Positions 33,353 to 42,561 of a DNA stretch of 52,157 nucleotides are shown piece after piece (positions within the stretch are counted from its first letter, which is position 1; every line of letters begins with the position of its first letter). The stretch is from positions 1-52,157 of the forward strand of contig CAXBLG010000017.1 of assembly GCA_963976395.1 (NCBI GenBank), given 5' to 3'. The stretch comes from UBA11612 sp963976395. GTDB taxonomy: Bacteria > Pseudomonadota > Alphaproteobacteria > Rhodospirillales > Rhodospirillaceae. Position numbers and translations under genes: made by a program. The notes below the pieces were generated by a model. It did no database searches and was not told the origin of the DNA. It saw only the letters and a program-made list of their open reading frames with translations.

Positions 33353-34738
33353 TTATGCCTCCCGCTTTGAGGCGGAGCCCGGAAAGATGTGCGGCTGACG
33401 CGATGTGAGATCCGCTTCGGCCGGCTCATCGCTGATGGGCCCGCGCCTTACCAGCTTTAGGATGTAATAGGTGCCGGCGGTAAATACGATGCCGTAGGTG
33501 ATAACGAACAGCGCCAACGAAACCGCAATGCTGCTGCCGGGCACAGGAGATGCTGCCTCAATCGTGCGTATAAGCCCATAAACGATGTACGGCTGACGGC
33601 CAACCTCGGTGACAAACCAGCCGGCAAGAACCGCAATAAACCCGGAAGGAATAGAAATGACGGCGAGCTTGAGGAACCACGGCGTTGTGTAGACCTTTCC
33701 GCGAAATCGTAAGGCCACACCGGCCAGGGCGATAAAGATCATCAAAGTGCCCAGCCCCACCATGATCCGAAAACTCCAGAACACGATAGCGACGGGCGGG
33801 CGGTCTTCCGGCGCAAAGTCTTTAAGACCGGTGATTTCGCCATCCATCGAGTGAGTGATAATCAAACTCGCTGCATTAGGGATGCCGAATTCAAAATGGT
33901 TTTCTTCGGCCTCTTCATCCGGCCAGGCAAAGAGTAAGAGCGGCACATGACCGCCTGTTTCCCAATGCCCTTCCATGGCCGCGAGTTTAGCGGGCTGCGT
34001 ATCACGAACATTGAGCCCATGCAGGTCGCCGATGAAAAGTTGAGCCGGTGCAAAAATCAGAACGAACCACAAGCCCATCGAGAACATGACCCGCGCCGGT
34101 TCCTCATGGCTGCGGCGCAGCAGGTGCCATGCTCCCACACCGATGACCGTAAAAGCCGTGGTGAGATAGGCAGCAACTATCATGTGGACAAATCGGTAGG
34201 GAAAAGACGGATTAAAAATAATTTTAAGCCAGTCCTGGGCGTAATACAGTCCATCCTTAATCTCGTAACCGGCCGGAGTGTGCATCCAACTGTTCGCGGC
34301 AAGAATCCAAAACGCCGATAACAACGTACCGACAGCAACGATACAGGTCGAAGCAAAGTGCAGACGATCTCCTACCCGCTCCCAGCCGAACAGCATGATG
34401 CCCAGAAACGAAGCTTCCAGGAAAAAGGCGGTCAGCACTTCGTAGGCCAGTAGCGGCCCGAGAACGTTGCCCACCAGATGCGAAAAACCGCTCCAATTTG
34501 TGCCAAATTGGTAACTGAGAACGATTCCCGAAACCACGCCCATGCCGAAAGAAATGGCAAATATTTTAAGCCAAAACTTATAAAGATTTTTGTAAACGGG
34601 CTTTCGCGTTCTCAGCCACAAAAATTCCAACATAGCCAGATAACTGGCAAGTCCGATGGTGAAGGCCGGAAAAATGATATGAAATGAAATCGTAAAGGCG
34701 AATTGTATGCGAGCTAATAAAACCGGATCGAAGTCCAT
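33353..34738 (-). CDS. cydA: Cyanide-insensitive-type quinol oxidase subunit I (CioA/CydA)
   Basis: A 461-residue membrane protein from ATG 34738 (MDFDPVLLARIQFAFTISFH). It carries the heme b/d ligand helices of CydA, including FHIIFPAFTIGLASYLAMLE with the early His and the GWERVGDR segment. Length is well below E. coli CydA (about 520) because the Q-loop is short: the stretch from QPAKLAAMEGHWET to DRPPVAIVFWSFRIMVGLG matches CioA. The enzyme gives a second, microaerobic route from quinol to oxygen beside the bc1 complex also encoded here. A short divergent region separates it from the DUF2474-like micropeptide gene. Confidence 0.94.
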   Translation of the reverse strand: MDFDPVLLARIQFAFTISFHIIFPAFTIGLASYLAMLEFLWLRTRKPVYKNLYKFWLKIFAISFGMGVVSGIVLSYQFGTNWSGFSHLVGNVLGPLLAYEVLTAFFLEASFLGIMLFGWERVGDRLHFASTCIVAVGTLLSAFWILAANSWMHTPAGYEIKDGLYYAQDWLKIIFNPSFPYRFVHMIVAAYLTTAFTVIGVGAWHLLRRSHEEPARVMFSMGLWFVLIFAPAQLFIGDLHGLNVRDTQPAKLAAMEGHWETGGHVPLLLFAWPDEEAEENHFEFGIPNAASLIITHSMDGEITGLKDFAPEDRPPVAIVFWSFRIMVGLGTLMIFIALAGVALRFRGKVYTTPWFLKLAVISIPSGFIAVLAGWFVTEVGRQPYIVYGLIRTIEAASPVPGSSIAVSLALFVITYGIVFTAGTYYILKLVRRGPISDEPAEADLTSRQPHIFPGSASKREA

Positions 34739-34825
34739 AACCAATCCCTACGTTCGCTCAACGGAGGCTTCAATGTATCATATTAAAAACAGCCCAACCC
34801 ACCGTAATCGGATCAAGCGCGCTAT

Positions 34826-34942
34826 ATGAAACAGTTATCGCCAAGCATTCGCAAAATTTTATGGTTCGCGGGCATTTGGCTCGCAAGCTTAGGTGTATTT
34901 TCTATTGTGGTTTACGGGCTGAGATGGATCGTGATGCCGTGA
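34826..34942 (+). CDS. DUF2474-like single-helix micropeptide near cydAB
   Basis: A 38-residue open frame below usual length limits, with an in-frame TAA at 34805, so ATG 34826 is the only start. The peptide starts MKQLSPSIRKILWFAGIWLA and ends GLRWIVMP; residues 11-31 form one membrane helix behind a basic N-terminus and before an Arg. This is the look of DUF2474/CydX-type small subunits that stabilise bd oxidases. Unusually, it is on the opposite strand, divergent from cydA by 87 bases, instead of downstream of cydB. No strong ribosome site is seen, so translation is unproven. Confidence 0.55.
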   Translation: MKQLSPSIRKILWFAGIWLASLGVFSIVVYGLRWIVMP

Positions 34943-34954
34943 TCCAGATCTAGC

Positions 34955-35245
34955 TTATGTGGGTGGCGTGTACTTGTAGCCCTCAAGACTGCGCTCTCCC
35001 GAGACGGCTTTACGGTAAAACCATAGCCCGAACCACACCACGACCGGCAAACTCAGAACGCCGGAGATTTCCAACATGAGTGTGACGTTGTTCTCACCCC
35101 AGCGCAGCGGAAGAATGCCGACGGCCTCAAGCATTTGCTCCACCACCCGCAAAACACCGAAGCCCGCCACGGCGATCAGAACACCAAGGGTGCCTGCAAA
35201 AAGGGATGTGGTCACGGCAGCGATAACTTTGGGATTGGTGCGCAC
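34955..35245 (-). CDS. Small two-helix membrane protein, unknown
   Basis: A 96-residue protein with two hydrophobic helices, about residues 10-31 (AVTTSLFAGTLGVLIAVAGF) and 56-78 (ISGVLSLPVVVWFGLWFYRK), joined by an acidic loop (VGILPLRWGENN) and ending in a polar tail (EGYKYTPPT). I recognise no family. Its stop is 12 bases from the convergent micropeptide gene. An AGGAAAC-like ribosome site precedes the ATG. It may belong with the oxidase genes, but position is the only argument. Confidence 0.6.
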   Translation of the reverse strand: MRTNPKVIAAVTTSLFAGTLGVLIAVAGFGVLRVVEQMLEAVGILPLRWGENNVTLMLEISGVLSLPVVVWFGLWFYRKAVSGERSLEGYKYTPPT

Positions 35246-35720
35246 AAACGTTTCCTCGGTTCAAAGGCCTGTGAAAAGCATTGTTTTCGGCGGCATTCGG
35301 GATGAAGGCTCTCGAAGAGATGGTGCTTTTTGCCTTAGGTCGCAAGAGGAAACAAGGCTAGGCGTAATGTCTTGGCTCCTTTCTGCCCTAACAATAGAAC
35401 AAAACAAGGACAAACGGGCAGAGTCTTCAAGACTCCGCGCACCCTGACGACCGAGACTTGATCCGATAGGTCTGAGCATCCGGCATTTTCTGATGGTTGA
35501 TGCATACCTCTTATGAAGCGTGAGAGAATTCTTGCACTGTCGAACTTGGCTATCGGCATCGACGAAGGAGTAACCCCGACTCTAAGACGACTCTGGCCCA
35601 CTTGGACGAACGCAAGGCGCAGGGTATACCTGACCTCTAAGTGCGATGGTTTAAAGTCCGCTAATACATGTACTTATATAAATATAACGAAGAGCCGGGC
35701 GGCTCAAAAAAGGGTGGGTT
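35246..35720. other. 475-base gap without a supportable gene
   Basis: Short open frames here overlap each other and lack ribosome sites or family features, so none is called. The gap holds GAGTCTTCAAGACTC (35421-35435), a perfect palindrome made of two GANTC sites, and two more GACTC at 35578-35582 and 35589-35593. A GAGCC/GGCTC hairpin (35692-35705) sits just upstream of AGGGTGGG, the ribosome site of the ETF-QO gene. Confidence 0.5.
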
Positions 35721-37379
35721 ATGAGCGAACGCGAAGCAATGGAATTTGATGTGGTCATCGTCGGAGCCGGCCCCGCCGGGCTGTCCGCCGCAATCCGCCT
35801 GAAACAAATGGCCGCCGCTGATAACAAAGAAATCAACGTCTGCGTGCTCGAAAAAGGCTCTGAGGTCGGCGCCCATATTTTATCCGGTGCGGTCATCGAT
35901 CCCATCGCTCTGAACGAGTTGATCCCCGATTGGAAAGACAAGGGCGCGCCGCTCAACACCCCGGTCACCGAAGATAAATTTATCTTCATGACCGAGAAAA
36001 GCTCGGTTCGCTTTCCCAACTTCATGATGCCGCCGCTGATGAGCAATCACGGCAACTATATCGTTAGCCTTGGCAACGTTTGCCGCTGGTTAGCTACACA
36101 GGCCGAAGAGCTTGGCGTCGAGATTTATCCCGGGTTCGCCGCGGCTGAAGTTTTGTACGATGAAAAGGGTGCGGTACGCGGCGTCGCGACCGGCGATATG
36201 GGAATCGGTAAGGACGGCGAGAAAACCGCCACCTACGAACCCGGCATCGAACTCCATGCCAAGTACACCTTCATCGCCGAAGGCGCCCGCGGATCCCTCG
36301 CCAAGGAACTCATCCGAAAATTCGAATTGGACAAAGACAGCGATGCGCCCAAATTCGGCATCGGTCTCAAAGAACTGTGGGAGATTGATCCGACAAAGCA
36401 TAAAGCCGGACTTGTAGCCCACACCATGGGCTGGCCGCTCGACTCATCGACCGGCGGCGGCTCGTTTATGTATCACCTGGAAGGCAATCAGGTGGCGATC
36501 GGCTTCGTTGTGCATCTGAACTACACAAATCCATATCTGTCGCCCTTCGACGAATTCCAGCGCTTCAAACATCACCCGGCGATTCAGCCTTATCTGGAAG
36601 GCGGCCGCCGTATTTCTTACGGCGCGCGGGCGATCACCGAAGGCGGTTTGCAGTCGGTGCCCAAGTTGACCTTCCCGGGCGGCGCTCTCATCGGCTGCTC
36701 GGCGGGCTTTGTAAACTTGCCGCGCATCAAAGGCAGCCATAACGCTATGAAGACCGGTATGCTGGCCGCCGAGGCTGCCTACACCGCCCTTGGTGAATCC
36801 CGGTCTTTGGACGAGCTCACGTCCTACCCCGAGGTTTATCGCGCCAGTTGGATCTACAAAGATTTGAAGCGCGTACGGAACGTGAAGCCCCTGTGGAGCA
36901 AACTCGGTCTATTCGGCGGACTGCTCATCGGCGGCCTGGATATGTGGATGAATCAGCTTGGCATCGGCCTGCCGTTCACCATGAAACACGGCAAATCCGA
37001 CGCCGATACTTTGGTGCCCGCTGATCAGGCCAGTCCGATCAGCTATCCCAAACCCGACGGCAAAATCTCGTTCGACAAACTATCCTCAGTTTTTGTCTCT
37101 TCGACCAATCATGAAGAGAATCAGCCGGCTCACCTCAAACTTAAAGACCCGGCGATTCCTATTGGCGTCAATCTGCCCAAATGGGCGGAGCCGGCACAGC
37201 GGTACTGCCCGGCCGGGGTTTACGAAGTGGTCGAGGCCGAGGGATCAGGCGAAAAACGCTTTCAAATCAACGCTCAAAACTGCGTGCACTGCAAAACCTG
37301 CGATATTAAGGATCCAAGCCGCAATATTACATGGACGGTGCCCCAGGGCGGCGGCGGACCCAATTACCCTAATATGTGA
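35721..37379 (+). CDS. Electron transfer flavoprotein-ubiquinone oxidoreductase
   Basis: A 552-residue membrane-associated enzyme that moves electrons from reduced ETF (loaded by acyl-CoA dehydrogenases) to ubiquinone. The FAD-binding GXGXXG-type loop is DVVIVGAGPAGLSAAIRLKQ near residue 10. The [4Fe-4S] ligands are C496, C521, C524 and C527 (CPAGVY and CVHCKTC). Ubiquinone-domain segments such as GGLQSVPKLTFPGGALIGCS are intact. The G-rich ribosome site AGGGTGGG precedes the ATG. It would drain the acyl-CoA dehydrogenases encoded at 42561-51890. Confidence 0.96.
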   Translation: MSEREAMEFDVVIVGAGPAGLSAAIRLKQMAAADNKEINVCVLEKGSEVGAHILSGAVIDPIALNELIPDWKDKGAPLNTPVTEDKFIFMTEKSSVRFPNFMMPPLMSNHGNYIVSLGNVCRWLATQAEELGVEIYPGFAAAEVLYDEKGAVRGVATGDMGIGKDGEKTATYEPGIELHAKYTFIAEGARGSLAKELIRKFELDKDSDAPKFGIGLKELWEIDPTKHKAGLVAHTMGWPLDSSTGGGSFMYHLEGNQVAIGFVVHLNYTNPYLSPFDEFQRFKHHPAIQPYLEGGRRISYGARAITEGGLQSVPKLTFPGGALIGCSAGFVNLPRIKGSHNAMKTGMLAAEAAYTALGESRSLDELTSYPEVYRASWIYKDLKRVRNVKPLWSKLGLFGGLLIGGLDMWMNQLGIGLPFTMKHGKSDADTLVPADQASPISYPKPDGKISFDKLSSVFVSSTNHEENQPAHLKLKDPAIPIGVNLPKWAEPAQRYCPAGVYEVVEAEGSGEKRFQINAQNCVHCKTCDIKDPSRNITWTVPQGGGGPNYPNM

Positions 37380-37544
37380 TGGGGGGTTTTCTCGCGGCTG
37401 TGAGAACCTTACCATTAGGGACTAAAACCGACGCCGTAATATCGCCTAAATGGCGCGCTATTGAAGTTCTCCTTCGAGGGTATGGCTCGGCACTTGAAAT
37501 CAGGTCCTTTTTGGCCGCGTGAATTCACGGGTGACAACCGCTTT

Positions 37545-39260
37545 ATGACTTACACATTTTCCAAAATTAGCCGTTTCGTGCTGCCTGCCATGGCGGCCGT
37601 CGCCGCAACCGCTGTTTGGGTCACAATGGCCGACAATGTCGCCAGCGGACGACCAGGTTCAAGCGACATTGAGACATCAGGCCTCGCGGCTGCTTTCTTA
37701 TCGGCACGTCACGCTGATGCGAACACCGATACGCAGCGCGCAGTCACCTATCTTGATGCAGCGCTTACCATCGACCCGGACAACACGGACCTTCTGCAGG
37801 AAAATTATTTCCTCGCCGCGCAGATGGGAGACTTTAAGGCTGCAGTCCCGAAGGCCAAAAAAGCATATGAACTTTTACCCCGGCAAGGTTTGGCTCCGGT
37901 CGTTCTGGCCGTGGAGCATTACAAGCGAAAGGAATACGATCAGGCCTGGGCCTACATAGATAAAATTTCCGGCCAAAGCGTCAATGCGTTCGCCTTACCG
38001 ATGCTGCGCGCCTGGGGCGCGGCTCCGACACACACCGTCGAAGAGACCCTCAGTGAACTTGCATCCATGGAGTCCTACAGCGACATGGAGGACTTGGTGC
38101 ACGCCATGTCCGGATTGCTGAATGAATTCTACGGCAAAGACCAAGCTGCGCTCGAACATTACGAGGCACTTGCGGTAAACAGTAACGAGCGGCGTATTTC
38201 GATGGTGCGCCTCGTTACCGGCGGATATCACCGTCTTGGCTATACTGACAAAGCCGCAGACCTCATCGCCCGGTATCAAGCGGTCAACGGCCCATCACCT
38301 ACGGTCGAGTCATTCGCCGATCCCAAATCTTTCTCAAAAGACATAACGCCCAACGAAGGCATGGCTGAAGCGTTGTTTGCTGGTGCGGAAATGTTATTGC
38401 GGGCACGGCCCAATGATTACCGCGCGCAGATGGCTATCGCCTACGCCCAAGCGGCCTTGTATCTCGATCCGGGCATGATCATTGCCCGGCGTTTTGTCGG
38501 CATCACTTTGGCGGCGCGTAGCCACTACTTAGAGTCCAATGAGATTCTTGGCGCTGTCAAAAAATCAGCGCCGGGGTATCTGGAATCACAAATGCAGATT
38601 GCCGAAAACTTTGCTCGGATGGATCGCATCGAAGATGCTCTCTCCACATTGAAGACCGTTGCACGCAGCCATTCGAATTGGCCCGAAGTGCACATCGCCA
38701 TGGGAGATTTGCTTCGTCAGCAGCAGAATTTTGAAGAGGCCGTTGACGCTTACGACGCTGCGCTCAAGCTATACCCCGAAAACCGCGCGGCCAACTGGGC
38801 CGCCTACTACATGAGGGGGATCGCACTGGAGCGGTCCAAGAAGTGGGACAGAGCTGAGGAAGATTTCCGCAAAGCGCTTGAACTCAATCCAGAAAATCCC
38901 GGCGTGCTTAACTATCTCGGGTACTCATATCTCGACCGCGGCGAAAATTTGCCAGAAGCCCGGCGCTTGATCGAAATGGCGTTCGAGAAGAACCCAACCG
39001 ACGGCTACATCATGGATAGCTTGGGCTGGGCCATGTACGTCATGGGCGAATACGACAACGCCGTAGAGCATCTGGAAAAAGCAGTGGAGGCGGCTCCAGC
39101 GGACGCAACTATCAACGAGCATCTGGGCGACGTTTACTGGCAGGTCGGCCGCACCAATGAAGCGCGCTTCCAGTGGGAACGCGCACTGACCCTCGACCCG
39201 GAAGAGGACCAGCGCAAGGCGATTTTAGCGAAGCTCGAACGGGGCCTCGCGAGAAATTAA
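37545..39260 (+). CDS. TPR-repeat secreted or periplasmic protein
   Basis: A 571-residue protein. The open frame begins at 37461 with TTG, but ATG 37545 gives a signal-like start (MTYTFSKISRFVLPAMAAVA, then a hydrophobic stretch); ATG 37482 is another option. Several tetratricopeptide repeats are visible, for example DAYDAALKLYPENRAANWAA, EEDFRKALELNPENPGVLNY, and NAVEHLEKAVEAAPADATIN. TPR proteins mediate protein-protein contacts in envelope assembly. It lies immediately upstream of ispE, an order I recall in Rhodospirillales. The partner is unknown. Confidence 0.88.
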   Translation: MTYTFSKISRFVLPAMAAVAATAVWVTMADNVASGRPGSSDIETSGLAAAFLSARHADANTDTQRAVTYLDAALTIDPDNTDLLQENYFLAAQMGDFKAAVPKAKKAYELLPRQGLAPVVLAVEHYKRKEYDQAWAYIDKISGQSVNAFALPMLRAWGAAPTHTVEETLSELASMESYSDMEDLVHAMSGLLNEFYGKDQAALEHYEALAVNSNERRISMVRLVTGGYHRLGYTDKAADLIARYQAVNGPSPTVESFADPKSFSKDITPNEGMAEALFAGAEMLLRARPNDYRAQMAIAYAQAALYLDPGMIIARRFVGITLAARSHYLESNEILGAVKKSAPGYLESQMQIAENFARMDRIEDALSTLKTVARSHSNWPEVHIAMGDLLRQQQNFEEAVDAYDAALKLYPENRAANWAAYYMRGIALERSKKWDRAEEDFRKALELNPENPGVLNYLGYSYLDRGENLPEARRLIEMAFEKNPTDGYIMDSLGWAMYVMGEYDNAVEHLEKAVEAAPADATINEHLGDVYWQVGRTNEARFQWERALTLDPEEDQRKAILAKLERGLARN

Positions 39261-39305
39261 CAGCCGCGCACTGTCTTCGCGATTACTCCTGACGATCGGA
39301 CGACC

Positions 39306-40196
39306 ATGACCGCAGACGCGGACCTCTCCTGCGCGATTACATATAACGCACCGGCGAAAATTAATCTGGCGCTTCACGTTTGCGGACGCCGCGACGACGG
39401 CTATCACCTCCTCGACTCGCTTGTCGTGTTTGCAGCCATCGGCGACCGCGTCACCGTTTCGGAAAGCGACACTCTGCAGCTAGAGGTCACCGGGCCCTTC
39501 GGCAGCGCTCTTTCGCATGAGCCGAACAATTTGGTCTTGCGCGCCGCGCGCCTTTTGCAAGACGTGACGGGTCGTTCCGATGGCGCACTCATTCGTCTCG
39601 AAAAGAATTTGCCGGTGGCCTCCGGTATCGGCGGTGGATCATCTGATGCTGCGGCAACGCTCCGAGCTTGCGGCGCGCTTTGGAAGGTTGATCCCGCACT
39701 CATATCGAACGCGCGTCTTGCTGCCGATCTTGGTGCCGACATTCCGGTGTGTGTGCACCGGCAGCCCGCCTTTATGTCCGGCATTGGCGAGAATCTGGAT
39801 GCCGTGCCAACGCTCCCTGCATGCTGGCTAGTGCTTGTTAATCCCGGAAGACCCCTAGCGACAAAAGACGTGTTCGCCGCGCTGCCGGGGTTCTCATCGC
39901 CCCTAACACGGAACTCGTTCAACGATCTGAAAGATGCCGGTGCGCTTGCGGGCGTTCTTAAGGAACACCGCAACGATTTAGCCGGACCGGCCATGGCACT
40001 TGAGCCCAGTATCGCAGCAACCCTCGTCGCCCTTGAAAACAGCCCTGACTGCTTACTCGCACGACTCTCCGGCAGCGGGCCGACCTGTTTTGGGGTTTTC
40101 GCAGATGCTCAGGCCGCGAAAACGGCCGCCGACGTGATCAGCTCTGGACAGCCGGAGTGGTGGGTCGCGCCCGCTCGGGTTCTGACCGCCTCTTAA
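39306..40196 (+). CDS. ispE: 4-diphosphocytidyl-2-C-methyl-D-erythritol kinase
   Basis: A 296-residue GHMP kinase that phosphorylates CDP-methylerythritol in the MEP pathway to isoprenoids. The N-terminal YNAPAKINLALHVCGRRDDG and the ATP loop PVASGIGGGSSDAAATLRA are clear; the C-terminal LARLSGSGPTCFGVF completes the set. Length is normal. Its product feeds ubiquinone and other isoprenoids, in keeping with the respiratory genes nearby. It follows the TPR gene by 45 bases. Confidence 0.96.
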   Translation: MTADADLSCAITYNAPAKINLALHVCGRRDDGYHLLDSLVVFAAIGDRVTVSESDTLQLEVTGPFGSALSHEPNNLVLRAARLLQDVTGRSDGALIRLEKNLPVASGIGGGSSDAAATLRACGALWKVDPALISNARLAADLGADIPVCVHRQPAFMSGIGENLDAVPTLPACWLVLVNPGRPLATKDVFAALPGFSSPLTRNSFNDLKDAGALAGVLKEHRNDLAGPAMALEPSIAATLVALENSPDCLLARLSGSGPTCFGVFADAQAAKTAADVISSGQPEWWVAPARVLTAS

Positions 40197-40262
40197 GCAC
40201 ACAATCCGTTAGGTTTCAGGAGCCACACGCATTTGTAAGTTGATTCGCACGGGCGCTGCCTT

Positions 40263-42383
40263 ATGTTCGCTGGCATGAAACGGTCCTTTTTCACCACTGC
40301 TGTGCTCAGCGTCTTGGCGCTGATCTTGTCGTTTACCGAAAATGCCCGCGCGGATGCGGTATTTCAAACGCCGCAGGTGCGCGGCGAGCTTATGGCGGAA
40401 CACGGCGCAGTTGCGCCCGGCGAAACATTATGGGTGGCCCTCGCCCTCGACATCAAGCCGGGCTGGCACACCTACTGGCGCACACCCGGCGATTCCGGGT
40501 TGCCCACATCCATCCGCTGGTATTTGCCCGACGGCATCACCGCCGGTGATATTCATTGGCCTGCCCCCGAGCGCATCCCTTACGGCGATCTGATGAACTT
40601 CGGGTATCACGGAAAAGTATTGCTTCTGACGGAACTTGAAATTGATCCCGCTTATACTGGACCTAGTGACGTTGAGCTTAGCGCCGATTCAACTTGGCTG
40701 GTCTGCGAAGAGATATGCATTCCCGAGGACGGCACCTTTTCACTGCCTATTCGAATAGAGTCCGATCCGCTGCTTACGAACACAGCCGCCGGAGCCGCAA
40801 TTGCGGCAACCCGCGCCGCCTTGCCGCAAGACGCGCCGTGGCCGGTCAAAGCTACACGGAGCGGCGATACCGTCACGTTCACAGCGCAGACGGTAGCTAA
40901 CGCGAGTGAGTTCACAAATGCTGTATTTTTCCCCTACACGGATGGCTTAATCGACAATGCCGCACCGCAGACCGTGAACATCACGGGCGATCAGATCGAA
41001 ATTACAACAACAACCGGCTATGACGCCGACAATATTGCCAACGCTTCGGGTTTGATTGTGTTGGATGGTGCGAAGGCAAGCAGCAGCGATGCCGCAACGA
41101 TAGGGTACTCTTTTGACGCCCCAATTGTTTGGACGGGGCCGTCCACGGTCGACGCCGCAAACGCCCTTCCCATTGGTCTTGCTCTATTGTTCGCCTTCCT
41201 CGGCGGCATCATCCTCAACGCCATGCCCTGTGTGTTGCCCGTTCTGGTCATGAAGGCGCTCAGTTTCATGGGCCGCTCAACCACCGACGCGAGCGCATTG
41301 AGAAAAGACGGCCTCGCTTACACTGCAGGCGTTATGGTTACTTTCGGCGTTCTTGTCGGCGTGTTGCTCGCTTTCCGCGCCGGCGGAGATGCGGTCGGCT
41401 GGGGTTTTCAATTGCAAGCTCCGGCGTTCGTCGCCGCCCTGGCATACGTCATGCTGGCAATCGGACTGAACCTATCGGGCGTCTTTACAATCACCGGGGG
41501 CATGGGCGCCGGACAAAGCCTAACCATGCGCAAAGGCCCTACCGGCGCTTTCTTTACCGGCTTGCTGGCGGTTGTTGTCGCGACACCGTGCACGGCGCCG
41601 TTTATGGGTGCGGCCATTGGCTTTGCCCTCACCCAACCTCCGGCAATGGCCGTACTGATATTTGAAGCCCTCGCACTCGGCCTTGCCCTGCCCTACCTGA
41701 TCTTGGCGTTCGCCCCCGGCGCGGCAAAGGCCTTACCTCGCCCCGGCCCCTGGATGGACCGCCTGAAACAGATTCTCGCCTTTCCCATGTACGGGGTTGC
41801 TGCATGGTTGTTTTGGGTCCTCGCCCAGCAAGTCGACTCAATGGGCCTCGCCGCCGCCCTCAGCGGATTCGTTCTGATCGGCTTTGCCGCCTGGTTATGG
41901 GATGCGGCCGCGAAATCATCTAAAACCGGCCGCCGCGTGAGCACAACCGCAGCGGCTCTCACCATGGCCGCCGCCATCGCCTTCATCTTTGTGATCAGTG
42001 GCCGCCCGCCCGCAGAGGCCGGCCAAAACGCAGCCGCCGATGGGATCAGCGAACCCTTCAGTCAGGACCGCCTTACCGCGCTCCGCGCCGAAAATCGTCC
42101 GGTGTTCGTGAATTTCACGGCCGCCTGGTGCATTACCTGCAAAGTCAACGAGCGGGTGGCTTTGTCCACCACCGAGGTTGAAGAGGCCTTTACGCTCCAC
42201 AATGTCGCCTATCTGAAAGCCGACTGGACCAATCGGAACGCTGAAATCGGCACAACCCTGCGCAGCCTCGGCCGCGACGGCGTGCCGCTTTACGTACTGT
42301 ACGCGCCAGGCAGCACTGAAGCCCAAATTCTGCCGCAAATTCTGACACCCGGAACCCTAATTGAGGCACTAGAGAACCTCTAA
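40263..42383 (+). CDS. DsbD/ScsB-type thiol:disulphide interchange protein
   Basis: A 706-residue three-part protein that carries reducing power across the inner membrane. The start is ATG 40263 or 40275 (MKRSFFTTAVLSVLALILSF, a signal peptide). Residues about 30-290 form the periplasmic N-domain with the Cys pair in VCEEICIPED. The membrane core has Cys in NAMPCVLPVLVMKALSFMG and ATPCTAPFMGAAIGFALT, and the C-terminal thioredoxin-like domain has CITC in NFTAAWCITCKVNE. This layout is that of ScsB/DsbD-gamma proteins. It could supply reductant for cytochrome c maturation or copper resistance. It stands between ispE and tRNA-Gln. Confidence 0.9.
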   Translation: MFAGMKRSFFTTAVLSVLALILSFTENARADAVFQTPQVRGELMAEHGAVAPGETLWVALALDIKPGWHTYWRTPGDSGLPTSIRWYLPDGITAGDIHWPAPERIPYGDLMNFGYHGKVLLLTELEIDPAYTGPSDVELSADSTWLVCEEICIPEDGTFSLPIRIESDPLLTNTAAGAAIAATRAALPQDAPWPVKATRSGDTVTFTAQTVANASEFTNAVFFPYTDGLIDNAAPQTVNITGDQIEITTTTGYDADNIANASGLIVLDGAKASSSDAATIGYSFDAPIVWTGPSTVDAANALPIGLALLFAFLGGIILNAMPCVLPVLVMKALSFMGRSTTDASALRKDGLAYTAGVMVTFGVLVGVLLAFRAGGDAVGWGFQLQAPAFVAALAYVMLAIGLNLSGVFTITGGMGAGQSLTMRKGPTGAFFTGLLAVVVATPCTAPFMGAAIGFALTQPPAMAVLIFEALALGLALPYLILAFAPGAAKALPRPGPWMDRLKQILAFPMYGVAAWLFWVLAQQVDSMGLAAALSGFVLIGFAAWLWDAAAKSSKTGRRVSTTAAALTMAAAIAFIFVISGRPPAEAGQNAAADGISEPFSQDRLTALRAENRPVFVNFTAAWCITCKVNERVALSTTEVEEAFTLHNVAYLKADWTNRNAEIGTTLRSLGRDGVPLYVLYAPGSTEAQILPQILTPGTLIEALENL

Positions 42384-42409
42384 GGCTGTGAATTGATGGA
42401 TATTCACCG

Positions 42410-42438
42410 TTGCGGCAGCGCGCTTAATTTCCTAATGT
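42410..42438 (+). promoter_or_regulatory. Possible promoter of tRNA-Gln
   Basis: TTGCGG (42410-42415), a 17-base spacer and TAATGT (42433-42438) form a weak sigma70-like pair 13 bases before the mature tRNA. Spacing is right but consensus fit is modest. Confidence 0.3.
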
Positions 42439-42451
42439 CCGCGCCGCTTGT

Positions 42452-42525
42452 TGGGGCGTAGCCAAGTGGTAAGGCACCGGTTTTTGGTATCGGCATCCCT
42501 GGTTCGAATCCAGGCGCCCCAGCCA
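42452..42525 (+). tRNA. tRNA-Gln (anticodon UUG)
   Basis: A complete cloverleaf with encoded CCA. The acceptor stem is TGGGGCG/CGCCCCA, the D arm GCCAAGTGGTAAGGC, the anticodon stem CCGGT/ATCGG around loop TTTTGGT (anticodon TTG), and the T arm CCTGG-TTCGAAT-CCAGG. The discriminator is G and CCA is at 42523-42525. It decodes CAA/CAG. Confidence 0.98.
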
Positions 42526-42534
42526 GCGTTTCTT

Positions 42535-42561
42535 AGGCGGAGCCTTTCGGCGCTTCCGCCT
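42535..42561. terminator. Hairpin between tRNA-Gln and the steroid operon
   Basis: AGGCGGAGC and GCT-T-CCGCCT form a stable stem with one bulge, loop CTTTCGGC. It separates two converging transcripts (tRNA-Gln and the thiolase gene). There is no T-run, so termination efficiency is uncertain. Confidence 0.5.

Noticed and set aside
35513..35749. 78-codon open frame before the ETF-QO gene
   Set aside because: It overlaps the ETF-QO start in another frame and shows no family features.
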